Shown here one piece after another: positions 1 through 10,579 of a DNA stretch of 33,328 bases; position 1 is the stretch's first letter; the number at the start of each line of letters is the position of its first letter. The DNA is from an uncultured Prevotellaceae bacterium (GTDB taxonomy: Bacteria; Bacteroidota; Bacteroidia; Bacteroidales; Bacteroidaceae). Location: contig CACXSA010000041.1 in assembly GCA_902770195.1 (NCBI GenBank), forward strand, positions 1-33,328. Reading direction: 5' to 3'. The notes beneath the pieces were generated by a model. The model ran no database searches, had not been told where the DNA came from, and worked only from the letters and a program-made list of their open reading frames with translations. Position numbers and translations under genes: made by a program.

Positions 1-1
1 C

Positions 2-463
2 GAATATCCTCATTTCTATCTGGTAGACGTTACCGGATTGAACGCTGAGCAGACCAGTAACCTGCGTCGCAAGTGTTTCAAGAATGAGATTAAGATGGTC
101 GTTGTGAAGAATACTCTTCTCCACAAGGCTTTCGAAGCTTCGGAAATTGACTTCTCACCACTCTATGACAGTCTGAAGGGTAACACAGCTGTGATGTTCA
201 CACAGGCAGCTAACGTTCCTGCAAAGCTGTTGAAGGAGTACAAGAAGGAAGGTATTCCTGCACTGAAAGCTGCTTATGCTGAGGAAGGTTTCTTCGTTGG
301 TGCTGACAAATTGGAAGAGCTCGTATCTATCAAGAGCAAGAACGAACTCATCGCCGATGTTGTGGCTCTGCTCCAGTCTCCAGTCAAGAACGTTGTTTCT
401 GGTCTGAATGCTGGTGGTAAGATTCACGGACTGCTTGACGCTATCGCTGAGCGTAACAAATAA
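2..463 (+). CDS. rplJ: 50S ribosomal protein L10, 5' end outside window
   Basis: This is the C-terminal 153 codons of ribosomal protein L10, the stalk base protein that binds 23S rRNA and carries the L7/L12 dimers. The frame is open from base 2 and reads EYPHFYLVDVTGLNAEQ, which matches the start of the L10 family fold, so the TTG at 38 is internal and not the real start. Typical L10 proteins are about 170 residues, so only some 20 codons are missing. The segments KMVVVKNTLL and GNTAVMFT are typical of the family. The gene lies 51 bases upstream of rplL and would be co-transcribed with it, in the usual rplJ-rplL-rpoB-rpoC order. Identification is firm. Confidence 0.95.
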   Translation, partial: EYPHFYLVDVTGLNAEQTSNLRRKCFKNEIKMVVVKNTLLHKAFEASEIDFSPLYDSLKGNTAVMFTQAANVPAKLLKEYKKEGIPALKAAYAEEGFFVGADKLEELVSIKSKNELIADVVALLQSPVKNVVSGLNAGGKIHGLLDAIAERNK

Positions 464-514
464 GCGAACAATAAGTAACATTAACATTAAAAAACAATTA
501 AAATTTTAAATAAA

Positions 515-905
515 ATGGCAGATATTAAAGCTATTTAAAGCTATTGCTGAGGAGTTGGTAAACCTCACAGTAAAAGAAGTACAAGAGTTGGCAACAGTCC
601 TGAAGGACGAGTATGGAATTGAGCCCGCTGCTGCAGCTGTTGCTGTTGCTGCTGGTCCTGCTGCTGGTGGCGCTGAGGCTGCCGCTGAGGAGAAGACTTC
701 TTTCGACGTTGTTCTGAAGGAAGCTGGTGCTGCTAAGCTGCAGGTTGTAAAGGCCGTTAAGGAAGCTTGCGGACTGGGTCTGAAGGAAGCTAAGGATCTC
801 GTAGATGGTGCTCCTTCTACTTTGAAGGAAGGTCTGTCTAAGGACGAGGCTGAGAACCTGAAGAAGGCTATCGAAGAGGCCGGTGCAGTAGTTGAGCTGA
901 AATAA
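515..905 (+). CDS. rplL: 50S ribosomal protein L7/L12, frameshifted near the N-terminus as sequenced
   Basis: L7/L12 forms the mobile stalk of the 50S subunit and recruits translation GTPases. From the natural ATG at 515 the sequence reads MADIKAI and then meets TAA at 536. The expected continuation ([26 protein letters not shown]) resumes one frame over at 540, after a 10-bp tandem duplication at 526-545. Removing one copy restores a 126-codon frame, the normal length. The rest is intact: the Ala/Gly-rich hinge ([17 protein letters not shown]) and the C-terminal domain with [19 protein letters not shown]. The only in-frame alternatives are a rare ATT at 543 or TTG at 555, which would remove about the first ten residues of the L10-binding domain. 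Because this protein is close to indispensable, an assembly or sequencing error is at least as likely as a real mutation. Confidence 0.9.
526..545 (+). repeat. 10-bp tandem duplication inside rplL
   Basis: The unit TAAAGCTATT occurs twice in direct succession at 526-535 and 536-545. One copy gives the conserved reading frame MADIKAIAEEL; two copies introduce a +1 shift and an immediate TAA stop at 536-538. Confidence 0.97.
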
Positions 906-928
906 TCAGGCACAACAAACAATTATAT

Positions 929-976
929 GGTTGGGAGCTCTCCAGTAGAGGGTTCCCGACCATTTTCTTGTCTTTT
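929..976 (+). terminator. Terminator-like hairpin (attenuator) between rplL and rpoB
   Basis: The arm GGTTGGGA (929-936) pairs with TCCCGACC (954-961), with one G-T pair, and an inner CTCT/AGAG pairing extends the stem. A T-rich stretch (ATTTTCTTGTCTTTT, 962-976) follows. It lies between two genes that must both be transcribed, so partial termination is more likely than complete termination. A transcriptional attenuator at the same place is known in Escherichia coli; its role here is inferred. Confidence 0.65.
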
Positions 977-979
977 ATA

Positions 980-1012
980 ATCCGGACTGTCCGGATTCTC
1001 CGGAATTTCCGG
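980..1012 (+). other. Pair of short palindromes in the rpoB leader
   Basis: ATCCGGA-CTG-TCCGGAT (980-996) is a perfect 7-bp inverted repeat with a 3-base loop. CCGGA-ATT-TCCGG (1000-1012) is a second perfect 5-bp one. The motif CCGG recurs four times in 31 bases, directly upstream of rpoB. They could fold as small hairpins in the mRNA or bind a protein. The function is unknown. Confidence 0.5.
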
Positions 1013-1034
1013 TTATAAATCAAAACAATAATAT

Positions 1035-4000
1035 ATGGCTTCAAAAGTAATTGATAACAGAGTAAACTTTGGCAGCGTCAAGAATCCGATGCCGTTTCCG
1101 GATTTTCTCGATGTGCAATTAAAGTCTTTCAAAGACTTCTTACAGTTGGATAAGGAACGCAAGAATGACGGTCTATATAAGGTGTTCGCAGAGAACTTCC
1201 CTATTACCGATACACGTAATAACTTTGTTCTTGAGTTCTTGGATTACTATATCGACCCTCCTCGTTACACCATTGATGAGTGTTTGGAGCGTGGTCTGAC
1301 TTATAGCGTACCCTTGAAGGCTAAGCTGAAACTTTATTGTACGGATCCTGATCATGAGGATTTCGGAACAGTGATTCAGGACGTTTTCCTTGGTCCTATT
1401 CCGTATATGACGGCTAATGGTACCTTTGTAATTAATGGTGCCGAGCGTGTTGTAGTGTCTCAGTTGCACCGTTCTCCAGGCGTGTTCTTCGGACAGAACG
1501 TTCATGCCAACGGAACGCTGCTCTATTCTGCTCGTATTATTCCCTTTAAGGGCTCATGGATAGAGTTTGCAACCGACATTAACAATGTGATGTACGCATA
1601 CATTGATCGTAAGAAGAAGTTGCCTGTTACCACATTGCTGAGAGCCATCGGTTACGAGACTGATAAAGATATTCTGCAGATTTTTAATTTAGCAGAGGAA
1701 GTAAAAGTTAACAAGGCAGCCCTGAAGAAGGTAGTTGGATGTAAGCTTGCTGCCCGTGTTTTGAAGAGTTGGAACGAGGATTTCGTGGATGAGGACACAG
1801 GTGAGGTAGTATCCATTGAGCGTAATGAGGTTATCATGGAGCGCGAGACAGAGATTACCGAAGAGAATATGATTGAGATTTTGGAGAGTGGTGCTTCTAC
1901 TATTCTCGTTCATAAGGACGAGGTTATGGCTCAGGATTTCTCTATTATCTTCAATACGTTGCAGAAAGACCCCTCGAACTCAGAGAAGGAAGCTGTCCTC
2001 TATATCTATCGTCAGTTACGTAATGCAGATCCTGCCGATGACGCCAGTGCTCGTGAGGTTATTCAGAACCTTTTCTTCTCTGATAAGCGTTACGACTTAG
2101 GCGAGGTAGGCCGTTATCGTATTAATAAGAAACTTGGTCTGAACACGGAAATGGATGTTCGTGTGCTGACTAAGGAGGATATCATTGAGATTATCAAGTA
2201 CCTGATTCAGCTGATCAACTCAAAGGCTACCGTAGATGATATTGACCACCTGTCTAATCGTCGTGTACGTACCGTTGGTGAACAGCTCTCTAATCAGTTC
2301 TCAATAGGATTGGCTCGTATGAGTCGTACCATCCGTGAGCGCATGAACGTTCGTGACAATGAGGTGTTCACTCCGACCGACCTGATTAACGCTAAGACCA
2401 TTTCCAGCGTTATCAACTCCTTCTTCGGAACCAATCCCCTGTCGCAGTTCATGGACCAGACCAATCCGTTGGCTGAAGTAACGCATAAGCGTCGTCTCTC
2501 TGCCCTTGGTCCTGGCGGTCTATCACGTGAGCGTGCTGGTTTCGAGGTGCGTGACGTACACTATACTCACTATGGTCGTCTGTGTCCTATCGAGAGTCCT
2601 GAAGGACCAAACATCGGTCTGATATCATCTCTGTGTGTATATGCTAAGATTAATGAACTAGGCTTCATAGAGACTCCATATCGTAAGATTGAGAATGGCG
2701 TTGCCAATCTGAATAATGATGAGATTGTATATTTGACTGCCGAGGAAGAGGAAGATCATGTTATCGGTCAGGGTAATGCCCCATTGAATGATGATGGTAC
2801 CTTTATCCGTCCTGTTGTAAAATGTCGTCAGGATGCCGACTTCCCCGTCGTTCCTCCTGTACAGGTTGACCTGATGGATGTATCTCCGCAGCAGATTGCC
2901 TCTATTGCAGCTTCGCTTATTCCATTTTTGGAGCATGATGATGCCCACCGTGCACTGATGGGATCGAACATGATGCGCCAGGCTGTTCCGTTGCTTCACA
3001 ATGAGGCTCCTATTGTAGGAACAGGTATTGAGAAGCAGGTCTGTGAAGACTCTCGTACGATGATTACCGCAGAGGGCGATGGTGTTGTTGACTATGTGGA
3101 TGCAACAACTATCCGTATTCTCTATGACCGTACAGAGGATGAGGAGTTCGTCAGCTTTGAGCCCGCTTTGAAAGAGTATCGTATTCCAAAGTTCCGTCGT
3201 ACTAATCAGAACATGACTATAGACCTGCGTCCTATCTGTGACAAGGGACAACGTGTGAAGAAAGGCGATATTCTAACTGAGGGATATGCTACTGAAAATG
3301 GTGAGCTGGCTCTGGGTCGTAACCTGCTGGTGGCTTACATGCCTTGGAAGGGTTATAACTATGAGGATGCCATCGTACTTAACGAGCGCATAGTTCGTGA
3401 GGATGTGTTGACCTCTGTACATGTTGATGAGTACTCTCTCGATGTTCGCGAGACAAAACGCGGAGCAGAAGAGTTCACAGCTGATATTCCTAATGTTAGT
3501 GAGGAAGCAACCAAGGATCTGGACGATAATGGCGTTATCCGTGTTGGTGCCCGTGTTGAGCCAGGTGACATCCTGATTGGTAAGATTTCACCAAAGGGTG
3601 AGAGCGATCCTTCACCAGAAGAGAAGCTTCTGCGTGCTATCTTTGGCGACAAGGCTGGTGATGTGAAGGATTCTTCACTGAAAGCTAATCCGTCACTGAC
3701 AGGTGTCATCATTGACAAGAAGCTCTTTACCCGTGCCGTCAAGACCCGTCAGACCAAGCAGCAAGACAAGATTGTTTTGGCTAAGATTGATGAGGAGCAT
3801 CAGGCAAAGATTGACGACTTGAAGGACATCCTTGTTGAGAAGCTGATGACCCTTACCAAAGGTAAAACTTCACAGGGTGTGAAGGACTATACTGGAGCAG
3901 AGATCATATCTAAAGGTGCTAAGTTTACTGTAACCAACCTGAAGAACTTAGAATATGGTGATATCCAGATCAGCAACTGGACCAATGACGAGCATAAGAA

Positions 4001-4838
4001 TGAACTCATCGGTAAGCTGATTATCAACTATATGAAGAAGTTCAAACTGTTGGATGCTGAGATGAAGCGTAAGAAGTTCGCCATTACTATTGGTGACGAG
4101 CTGCCCTCAGGTATCCTGCAGATGGCTAAGGTCTATGTTGCCAAGAAGCGTAAGATTGGTGTCGGTGATAAGCTCGCCGGTCGTCACGGTAACAAGGGTA
4201 TTGTATCGAAGGTGGTTCGTCAGGAGGATATGCCGTTCCTGGAGGATGGTCGTCCTGTTGACCTAGTACTGAACCCGCTGGGTGTGCCTTCACGAATGAA
4301 CCTTGGTCAGATATTCGAGGCTATTTTGGGTGCTGCAGGTAAGCGTTTAGGTGTGAAGTTTGCCACTCCAATCTTTGATGGTGCCAAACTTGATGACCTT
4401 GCTGAATGGACTGATAAAGCTGGTTTGCCTCGCCTTTGCTCCACCCATCTATATGATGGAGAGACGGGTGAGAAGTTTGATCAGCCAGCTACAGTGGGTA
4501 TCACCTACTTCCTGAAACTCGGTCACATGGTTGAGGATAAGATGCATGCACGCAGCATCGGTCCGTACTCTCTTATTACGCAACAGCCTCTTGGTGGTAA
4601 GGCCCAGTTTGGTGGTCAGCGTTTTGGTGAGATGGAGGTATGGGCACTGGAAGCTTTTGGTGCCAGCCATGTACTGCAGGAAATCCTGACTATCAAGTCT
4701 GATGATGTTGTAGGTCGTGCTAAGGCTTATGAGGCCATCGTCAAGGGTGAGCCAATGCCTACTCCTGGTATTCCTGAGTCACTCAATGTGTTGTTGCATG
4801 AGTTGAAGGGTCTTGGTCTCAGTATCAAGATGGACTAA
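1035..4838 (+). CDS. rpoB: DNA-directed RNA polymerase subunit beta
   Basis: RpoB forms one jaw of the RNA polymerase core and part of the active centre. The 1267-residue length is normal for Bacteroidetes. The N-terminal lobe ([11 protein letters not shown]), the fork and rifampicin region ([22 protein letters not shown]) and the block [17 protein letters not shown] are all present. In the rifampicin pocket the residues equivalent to E. coli Asp516, His526 and Ser531 are the sensitive-type residues. The C-terminal part carries [29 protein letters not shown] and the end [11 protein letters not shown]. The ATG at 1035 gives [13 protein letters not shown], a usual start, without a clear Shine-Dalgarno site. 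It is separated from rpoC by 37 bases and is surely in the same operon. Confidence 0.98.
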   Translation: MASKVIDNRVNFGSVKNPMPFPDFLDVQLKSFKDFLQLDKERKNDGLYKVFAENFPITDTRNNFVLEFLDYYIDPPRYTIDECLERGLTYSVPLKAKLKLYCTDPDHEDFGTVIQDVFLGPIPYMTANGTFVINGAERVVVSQLHRSPGVFFGQNVHANGTLLYSARIIPFKGSWIEFATDINNVMYAYIDRKKKLPVTTLLRAIGYETDKDILQIFNLAEEVKVNKAALKKVVGCKLAARVLKSWNEDFVDEDTGEVVSIERNEVIMERETEITEENMIEILESGASTILVHKDEVMAQDFSIIFNTLQKDPSNSEKEAVLYIYRQLRNADPADDASAREVIQNLFFSDKRYDLGEVGRYRINKKLGLNTEMDVRVLTKEDIIEIIKYLIQLINSKATVDDIDHLSNRRVRTVGEQLSNQFSIGLARMSRTIRERMNVRDNEVFTPTDLINAKTISSVINSFFGTNPLSQFMDQTNPLAEVTHKRRLSALGPGGLSRERAGFEVRDVHYTHYGRLCPIESPEGPNIGLISSLCVYAKINELGFIETPYRKIENGVANLNNDEIVYLTAEEEEDHVIGQGNAPLNDDGTFIRPVVKCRQDADFPVVPPVQVDLMDVSPQQIASIAASLIPFLEHDDAHRALMGSNMMRQAVPLLHNEAPIVGTGIEKQVCEDSRTMITAEGDGVVDYVDATTIRILYDRTEDEEFVSFEPALKEYRIPKFRRTNQNMTIDLRPICDKGQRVKKGDILTEGYATENGELALGRNLLVAYMPWKGYNYEDAIVLNERIVREDVLTSVHVDEYSLDVRETKRGAEEFTADIPNVSEEATKDLDDNGVIRVGARVEPGDILIGKISPKGESDPSPEEKLLRAIFGDKAGDVKDSSLKANPSLTGVIIDKKLFTRAVKTRQTKQQDKIVLAKIDEEHQAKIDDLKDILVEKLMTLTKGKTSQGVKDYTGAEIISKGAKFTVTNLKNLEYGDIQISNWTNDEHKNELIGKLIINYMKKFKLLDAEMKRKKFAITIGDELPSGILQMAKVYVAKKRKIGVGDKLAGRHGNKGIVSKVVRQEDMPFLEDGRPVDLVLNPLGVPSRMNLGQIFEAILGAAGKRLGVKFATPIFDGAKLDDLAEWTDKAGLPRLCSTHLYDGETGEKFDQPATVGITYFLKLGHMVEDKMHARSIGPYSLITQQPLGGKAQFGGQRFGEMEVWALEAFGASHVLQEILTIKSDDVVGRAKAYEAIVKGEPMPTPGIPESLNVLLHELKGLGLSIKMD

Positions 4839-4875
4839 TAGATAATGGATAATTGAAAACTGAAAATTGAAAATT

Positions 4876-7800
4876 ATGGCTTTTAAGAAAGATTCAAAGA
4901 TAAAGAGTAACTTCACCAAGATTACCATCGGACTGGCTTCCCCCGAAGAGGTCCTCGAGAACTCATATGGTGAGGTCACAAAGCCTGAGACCATCAACTA
5001 TCGTACCTATAAGCCTGAGCGTGACGGCTTGTTCTGCGAGCGTATCTTTGGTCCCACAAAGGACTATGAGTGTGCTTGTGGTAAGTATAAGCGTATCCGT
5101 TACAAGGGTATTGTCTGCGATCGTTGCGGCGTAGAGGTTACTGAGAAGAAAGTTCGTCGTGAACGTACTGGACACATTGAACTTGTTGTCCCTGTAGCTC
5201 ACATTTGGTACTTCCGCAGTCTGCCTAATAAGATAGGCTATCTGCTTGGTCTTCCCACTAAAAAACTCGATGCCATTATCTATTATGAACGCTATGTAGT
5301 TATTCAGCCTGGTGCAATGGCAGGCAAGAAGGATAGCGAAGGCAATGATGCCATCGGCTCTAACATGTATGATTTGCTGTCCGAGGAAGAATATAACGAC
5401 ATTGTTGATAATCAGATTTCTCCGGAGAATGACTATCTGGATGACAGTGATCCTAATAAGTTCATTGCAAAGATGGGTGCTGAGGCTATTTACGACTTAC
5501 TCGTACGCCTTGACCTCGATACTTTGTCATACGAATTACGCGACCGTGCCAACAGCGATTCTTCCGTTCAGCGTAAGAATGAGGCTTTGAAGCGCCTGCA
5601 GGTTGTAGAGTCTTTCCGTTCAAGTGTTGAGAAGGGTATTAATCGTCCTGAGTGGATGATTATGAAAATACTCCCTGTCACACCTCCTGAGTTGCGCCCG
5701 CTCGTTCCTCTGGATGGTGGTCGTTTTGCCACTTCCGACTTGAATGACCTCTATCGTCGTGTCATCATTCGTAACAATCGTCTGAAGAGGCTGATGGAGA
5801 TTAAGGCTCCTGAGGTTATTCTTCGCAACGAGAAGCGTATGTTGCAGGAGGCTGTCGACTCGTTGTTCGACAACAGCCGTAAGTCAAGCGCTGTAAAGAG
5901 CGATAGCAACCGTCCTCTGAAATCACTGTCTGACTCTCTGAAGGGTAAGCAGGGTCGTTTCCGTCAGAACTTGCTCGGTAAGCGTGTTGACTATTCAGCC
6001 CGTTCGGTTATCGTTGTAGGTCCTGAGTTGAAGATGGGTGAGTGCGGTCTGCCTAAGCTGATGGCTGCTGAGCTCTACAAGCCATTCATCATCCGTAAAC
6101 TCATCGAGCGCGGTATCGTGAAGACGGTGAAGTCGGCCAAGAAAATTGTTGACCGTCGCGAGCCCGTTATCTGGGATATTCTGGAGAACGTGATGAAGGG
6201 TCATCCCGTTCTGCTGAACCGTGCACCAACACTGCACCGTCTTGGTATCCAGGCCTTCCAGCCCAAACTGATTGAGGGTAAGGCAATCCAGCTGCACCCA
6301 CTGGCTTGTACGGCATTCAACGCCGACTTCGATGGTGACCAGATGGCTGTCCATCTCCCTTTGTCTAATGAGGCTATTTTGGAAGCTCAGATTCTGATGC
6401 TCCAGAGCCATAATATATTGAACCCAGCCAATGGTGCTCCTATCACCGTTCCTTCACAGGATATGGTGCTCGGTCTGTACTACATATCTAAGATTCGTCC
6501 GGCTGCCAAGGGTGAAGGCCTGACTTTCTATGGTCCCGAGGAGGCTATCATTGCCCACAACGAGGGCAAGTGTGACCTGCATGCTCAGGTGAAGGTTGTG
6601 GTTGATGATATTGTTGACGGCAAGCCTTGCAAGCATATGGTAGAAACCTCAGTAGGTCGTGTCATCGTTAATGGCATCATTCCCGATCAGGTAGGTTTTG
6701 TCAACAAGATTATCTCCAAGAAGTCTTTGCGTGACATCATTGCCGACGTTATTAAGAACGTAGGTTTTGCTGAGGCATGCGAGTTCCTCGATGGTATTAA
6801 GAACCTTGGTTATCGCATGGCTTATGAGGCTGGTCTGTCGTTTAACCTTGACGACATCATCATCCCTGAGGCAAAGAAAGACCTTGTTGAAAAGGGTAAT
6901 GAGGAAGTTAGACAGATTACAGAGAACTATAACATGGGTTTCATTACCGATAATGAGCGTTATAATCAAGTTATCGATACCTGGACACACATTAACAACG
7001 ACTTGGGTAATGTCCTGATGAAGGAGATGACTGAGGCCGATCAGGGCTTTAACGCTGTATTCATGATGCTCGATTCCGGTGCCCGTGGTAGTAAGGACCA
7101 GATTCGTCAGCTGTCTGGTATGCGTGGTCTGATGGCTAAGCCCCAAAAGGCTGGTGCTGAGGGTGCTCAGATTATTGAGAACCCAATCCTTTCGAACTTC
7201 AAGGAGGGTATGTCCGTGCTGGAGTACTTTATTTCTACGCACGGTGCCCGTAAGGGTCTTGCCGATACAGCCATGAAGACGGCTGATGCAGGTTACCTGA
7301 CTCGTCGTTTGGTGGATGTATCACACGATGTGATTATCAACGAGGAAGACTGTGGCACGCTCCGTGGTCTTGTCTGCACGGCCTTGAAGAATGGTGATGA
7401 GGTTATCTCTACTCTTTACGAGCGTATCCTTGGTCGTGTTTCTGTACACGACATCATCCATCCTTCTACTGGCGAGCTGATAGTTGCCGCTGGTGAGGAA
7501 ATCACAGAGCCTATCGCTCAGATTATCGAAGACTCTCCTATCGAGAGTGTGGAGATTCGTTCTGTGCTCACCTGTGAGTCAAAGCATGGTGTCTGCATGA
7601 AGTGTTACGGACGCAACCTTGCTACCCGCCGTATGGTACAGAAAGGTGAGGCTGTCGGTGTGATTGCTGCTCAGGCTATTGGTGAGCCTGGTACCCAGCT
7701 GACACTTCGTACGTTCCACGCCGGTGGTGTTGCTGCCAATGCTGCGGCAAATGCCAGTATCGTGGCTAAGAACGACTCAAAGATAGAGTTAGAAGAGGTA

Positions 7801-9204
7801 CGTGTCGTTCCATTCGATGAAGATGGTCGCGAGTGTGAGATGGTAGTGAGCCGTTTGGGTGAGTTGCGCTTTGTCGATACTCATACCAATATCGTACTGT
7901 CAACGGTCAATGTTCCTTATGGTTCTTCGCTCTATTTCAAGAACGGTGATACCGTGAAGAAGGGCGACAAGGTGGCTCAGTGGGATCCGTTCAATGCTGT
8001 TATCGTAACAGAGTATGCAGGTACGTTGAAGTTCCACGATGTTATCGAAGGTGTAACGTTCCGTGCAGAAACCGATGAAACAACAGGTTTGACGGAGAAA
8101 ATCGTTACAGAGTCGAAAGATAAGTCAAGGGTTCCAACCTGTGATGTTATTGATGGCAATGGCGATGTTATTGGTACCTATAACTTCCCTGTAGGTGGTC
8201 ACGTAGTTGTAGAGGATGGTCAGTCCGTCAAGACTGGTGAGACCCTCGTTAAGATTCCTCGTGCTGCTGCCAAGGGTGGTGATATCACTGGTGGTCTGCC
8301 TCGTGTTACGGAGCTCTTCGAGGCTCGTAACCCATCAAACCCCGCTATCGTATCAGAAATCGATGGTGAGGTAACTATGGGTAAGGTAAAACGTGGTAAC
8401 CGTGAGATTATCGTTACTTCTAAGACTGGCGAGCAGCGCAAGTATCTGGTATCGCTCTCTAAGCAAATCCTGGTTCAGGAGCACGATGCCGTTCGTGCCG
8501 GAACACCTTTGTCCGATGGTGTTATCACTCCTGCAGACATTCTGGCCATTAAGGGTCCCACGGCTGTTCAGGAGTATATCGTCAACGAGGTACAGGACGT
8601 ATATCGTCTGCAGGGTGTGAAGATTAACGACAAGCACTTTGAGATTATTGTTCGTCAGATGATGCGTAAGGTACAGATCAATGATCCTGGAGACACCTCG
8701 TTCCTCGAGTCTGATATCATTGATAAGCTTGACTTCGCTGAGGAGAACGATCGTATCTGGGGTAAGAAGGTGGTTGTTGATGCCGGTGACTCAGAGAATC
8801 TGCAGAAGGGTCAGATTGTTACAGCACGTAAGCTCCGCGACGAGAACTCGATGCTGAAACGTCGTGATATGAAACTCGTTCAAGTGCGTGATGCTGTTCC
8901 TGCTACATCTACTCAGATTCTGCAGGGAATCACTCGTGCCGCTCTGCAAACCAAGTCGTTCATGTCTGCTGCATCCTTCCAGGAGACTACCAAGGTGCTT
9001 AATGAAGCTGCTATCCGTGGTAAGGAAGACCGCTTGGAGGGTATGAAGGAGAACGTGATTGCCGGTCACCTGATTCCCGCTGGTACTGGTCTTCGCGAAT
9101 TTGAAAAGATCATTGTCGGTTCCAAGGAAGAGTATGAGCGCATGCAGGCTAATAAGAAGAATGTGCTCGATTTTGCCGAAGAGACCGTTCTTGACGAGAA
9201 GTAA
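4876..9204 (+). CDS. rpoC: DNA-directed RNA polymerase subunit beta'
   Basis: RpoC carries the catalytic magnesium of RNA polymerase. The 1442-residue protein shows the N-terminal zinc site ([20 protein letters not shown]), the catalytic NADFDGD motif, the bridge helix and trigger loop region ([19 protein letters not shown]) and the second zinc site (CTALKNG to CMKCYG). I place the start at the ATG at 4876 ([10 protein letters not shown]), which matches relatives, rather than the TTG three codons upstream. The gap before it is an AT-rich run of GAAAACT/GAAAATT units, common in front of Bacteroidetes genes and probably a weakly structured ribosome entry site. The gene ends 30 bases before a strong terminator, which closes the rpl-rpo operon. 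Confidence 0.98.
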   Translation: MAFKKDSKIKSNFTKITIGLASPEEVLENSYGEVTKPETINYRTYKPERDGLFCERIFGPTKDYECACGKYKRIRYKGIVCDRCGVEVTEKKVRRERTGHIELVVPVAHIWYFRSLPNKIGYLLGLPTKKLDAIIYYERYVVIQPGAMAGKKDSEGNDAIGSNMYDLLSEEEYNDIVDNQISPENDYLDDSDPNKFIAKMGAEAIYDLLVRLDLDTLSYELRDRANSDSSVQRKNEALKRLQVVESFRSSVEKGINRPEWMIMKILPVTPPELRPLVPLDGGRFATSDLNDLYRRVIIRNNRLKRLMEIKAPEVILRNEKRMLQEAVDSLFDNSRKSSAVKSDSNRPLKSLSDSLKGKQGRFRQNLLGKRVDYSARSVIVVGPELKMGECGLPKLMAAELYKPFIIRKLIERGIVKTVKSAKKIVDRREPVIWDILENVMKGHPVLLNRAPTLHRLGIQAFQPKLIEGKAIQLHPLACTAFNADFDGDQMAVHLPLSNEAILEAQILMLQSHNILNPANGAPITVPSQDMVLGLYYISKIRPAAKGEGLTFYGPEEAIIAHNEGKCDLHAQVKVVVDDIVDGKPCKHMVETSVGRVIVNGIIPDQVGFVNKIISKKSLRDIIADVIKNVGFAEACEFLDGIKNLGYRMAYEAGLSFNLDDIIIPEAKKDLVEKGNEEVRQITENYNMGFITDNERYNQVIDTWTHINNDLGNVLMKEMTEADQGFNAVFMMLDSGARGSKDQIRQLSGMRGLMAKPQKAGAEGAQIIENPILSNFKEGMSVLEYFISTHGARKGLADTAMKTADAGYLTRRLVDVSHDVIINEEDCGTLRGLVCTALKNGDEVISTLYERILGRVSVHDIIHPSTGELIVAAGEEITEPIAQIIEDSPIESVEIRSVLTCESKHGVCMKCYGRNLATRRMVQKGEAVGVIAAQAIGEPGTQLTLRTFHAGGVAANAAANASIVAKNDSKIELEEVRVVPFDEDGRECEMVVSRLGELRFVDTHTNIVLSTVNVPYGSSLYFKNGDTVKKGDKVAQWDPFNAVIVTEYAGTLKFHDVIEGVTFRAETDETTGLTEKIVTESKDKSRVPTCDVIDGNGDVIGTYNFPVGGHVVVEDGQSVKTGETLVKIPRAAAKGGDITGGLPRVTELFEARNPSNPAIVSEIDGEVTMGKVKRGNREIIVTSKTGEQRKYLVSLSKQILVQEHDAVRAGTPLSDGVITPADILAIKGPTAVQEYIVNEVQDVYRLQGVKINDKHFEIIVRQMMRKVQINDPGDTSFLESDIIDKLDFAEENDRIWGKKVVVDAGDSENLQKGQIVTARKLRDENSMLKRRDMKLVQVRDAVPATSTQILQGITRAALQTKSFMSAASFQETTKVLNEAAIRGKEDRLEGMKENVIAGHLIPAGTGLREFEKIIVGSKEEYERMQANKKNVLDFAEETVLDEK

Positions 9205-9234
9205 GTTAGTAATCATTAACTCATAAAAAGAAAG

Positions 9235-9268
9235 GCACCGTCGCATGCTGTTGTGGCGGTGCTTTTTT
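9235..9268 (+). terminator. Intrinsic terminator of the rplJL-rpoBC operon
   Basis: An 11-bp stem (GCACCGTCGCA, 9235-9245, with TGTGGCGGTGC, 9252-9262, two G-T pairs) has a 6-base loop and is followed at once by TTTTTT (9263-9268). This is a textbook rho-independent terminator. It sits only 9 bases before the miaB start codon. Confidence 0.92.
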
Positions 9269-9277
9269 CAACGAAAG

Positions 9278-10579
9278 ATGAAGAAACTGTATATTGAGAC
9301 CTATGGCTGTCAGATGAATGTAGCAGACTCAGAGGTGGTTGCCTCTGTCATGCAGATGGCAGGCTATGAAACCACAGAGGCTATCGATGAGGCTGATGCT
9401 GTCTTTCTGAATACCTGTTCCGTTCGTGACAATGCTGAGCAGAAAATCTACCATCGTCTGGACGCGTTGGATGCTATGCGCCGCAAGCGTCCCATGATTA
9501 TCGGTGTTCTGGGCTGTATGGCAGAGCGCGTGAAGGAAGACTTGTTAGAACATCACCATTGCGATTTGGTGGCAGGTCCGGACGCCTATCTTTCCCTGCC
9601 CGACCTAATTGCCCAAGCAGAGACGGGTCATAAGGCAATCAATATCGAGTTGTCGACCAGTGAGACCTATAAGGACGTGGTGCCCCAGCGCTTACATGGT
9701 GCTAGGATAGGCGGCTTCGTCAGCATTATGCGAGGCTGCAATAATTTCTGTCATTACTGCATTGTTCCTTACACCCGTGGCCGCGAGCGTAGTCGTGATA
9801 TAGAAAGTATCCTGCGTGAAGTCCGTGATTTACGGGACCGTGGGTTCAAGGAGGTTACCTTGTTAGGCCAGAATGTCAACTCCTATCATTCTGAGGATAT
9901 TGGTTTCCCCGAGCTGTTACGCCGGGTAGCCGAAGAGGTGCCCACCATGCGAGTGCGTTTCACCACCTCGCATCCCAAGGATATGAGTGACGAGACACTG
10001 CATGTGATTGCCGATATGCCAAATGTCTGCAAGCATATCCATCTTCCTGTGCAGAGTGGTTCTGACCGCATCTTGAAGCTGATGAACCGTAAATACACCC
10101 GTGAATGGTATCTCGACCGGGTAGCAGCCATCCGTCGTATCATCCCTGATTGCGGACTGTCAACAGACATCTTTGTGGGCTATCACTCAGAGACGGAAGA
10201 AGACCACCAACTCAGTTTGAGCTTGATGCGTGAGGTAGGTTACGACTCCGCTTTTATGTTCAAATACTCAGAACGTCCTGGCACTTATGCCTCAAAGCAT
10301 TTGCCTGACGATGTACCTGAAGAGGAGAAAATACGTCGACTGAATGAACTCATCGCCTTGCAGACGGAAATCTCTGCCCAGCAAAATAAAAAGGATGAGG
10401 GCAAAGAGTTTGACGTGCTATTGGAGAACTTCTCGAAGCGCAGCCGTGCACAGCTGATGGGTCGTACAGAACAGAACAAGGCTGTTGTCATTGACAAAAA
10501 GAACCACCACATCGGTGAAACTGTACGTGTGAAGATTACCAGTTCAACAAGTGCCACTTTATTAGGAGAGACGATATGA
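9278..10579 (+). CDS. miaB: tRNA-2-methylthio-N6-dimethylallyladenosine synthase
   Basis: MiaB is a radical SAM methylthiotransferase that adds a methylthio group to i6A37 in tRNAs reading codons that start with U. The 433-residue protein has the N-terminal cluster cysteines in ETYGCQMN, NTCSVRDNAEQK and GVLGCMAERV. The radical SAM motif is CNNFCHYC in MRGCNNFCHYCIVPYTRGRERSR. A C-terminal TRAM domain ends in KITSSTSATLLGETI. I chose the ATG at 9278 (MKKLYIETYG); an in-frame ATG at 9245 falls inside the terminator stem and would add a tail unlike the family. Its stop overlaps the start of the ABC transporter gene by ATGA. No good promoter is visible between terminator and start, so it may depend on read-through or on an unrecognised promoter. 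Confidence 0.96.
   Translation: MKKLYIETYGCQMNVADSEVVASVMQMAGYETTEAIDEADAVFLNTCSVRDNAEQKIYHRLDALDAMRRKRPMIIGVLGCMAERVKEDLLEHHHCDLVAGPDAYLSLPDLIAQAETGHKAINIELSTSETYKDVVPQRLHGARIGGFVSIMRGCNNFCHYCIVPYTRGRERSRDIESILREVRDLRDRGFKEVTLLGQNVNSYHSEDIGFPELLRRVAEEVPTMRVRFTTSHPKDMSDETLHVIADMPNVCKHIHLPVQSGSDRILKLMNRKYTREWYLDRVAAIRRIIPDCGLSTDIFVGYHSETEEDHQLSLSLMREVGYDSAFMFKYSERPGTYASKHLPDDVPEEEKIRRLNELIALQTEISAQQNKKDEGKEFDVLLENFSKRSRAQLMGRTEQNKAVVIDKKNHHIGETVRVKITSSTSATLLGETI

Noticed and set aside
515-560. Programmed frameshifting in rplL
   Set aside because: The shift is fully explained by an exact 10-bp tandem duplication, there is no slippery heptamer, and L7/L12 genes are not known to use recoding.
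2658-3251. Antisense open frame inside rpoB
   Set aside because: It lies opposite highly conserved rpoB sequence, has no start context, and its product is of low-complexity shadow type.
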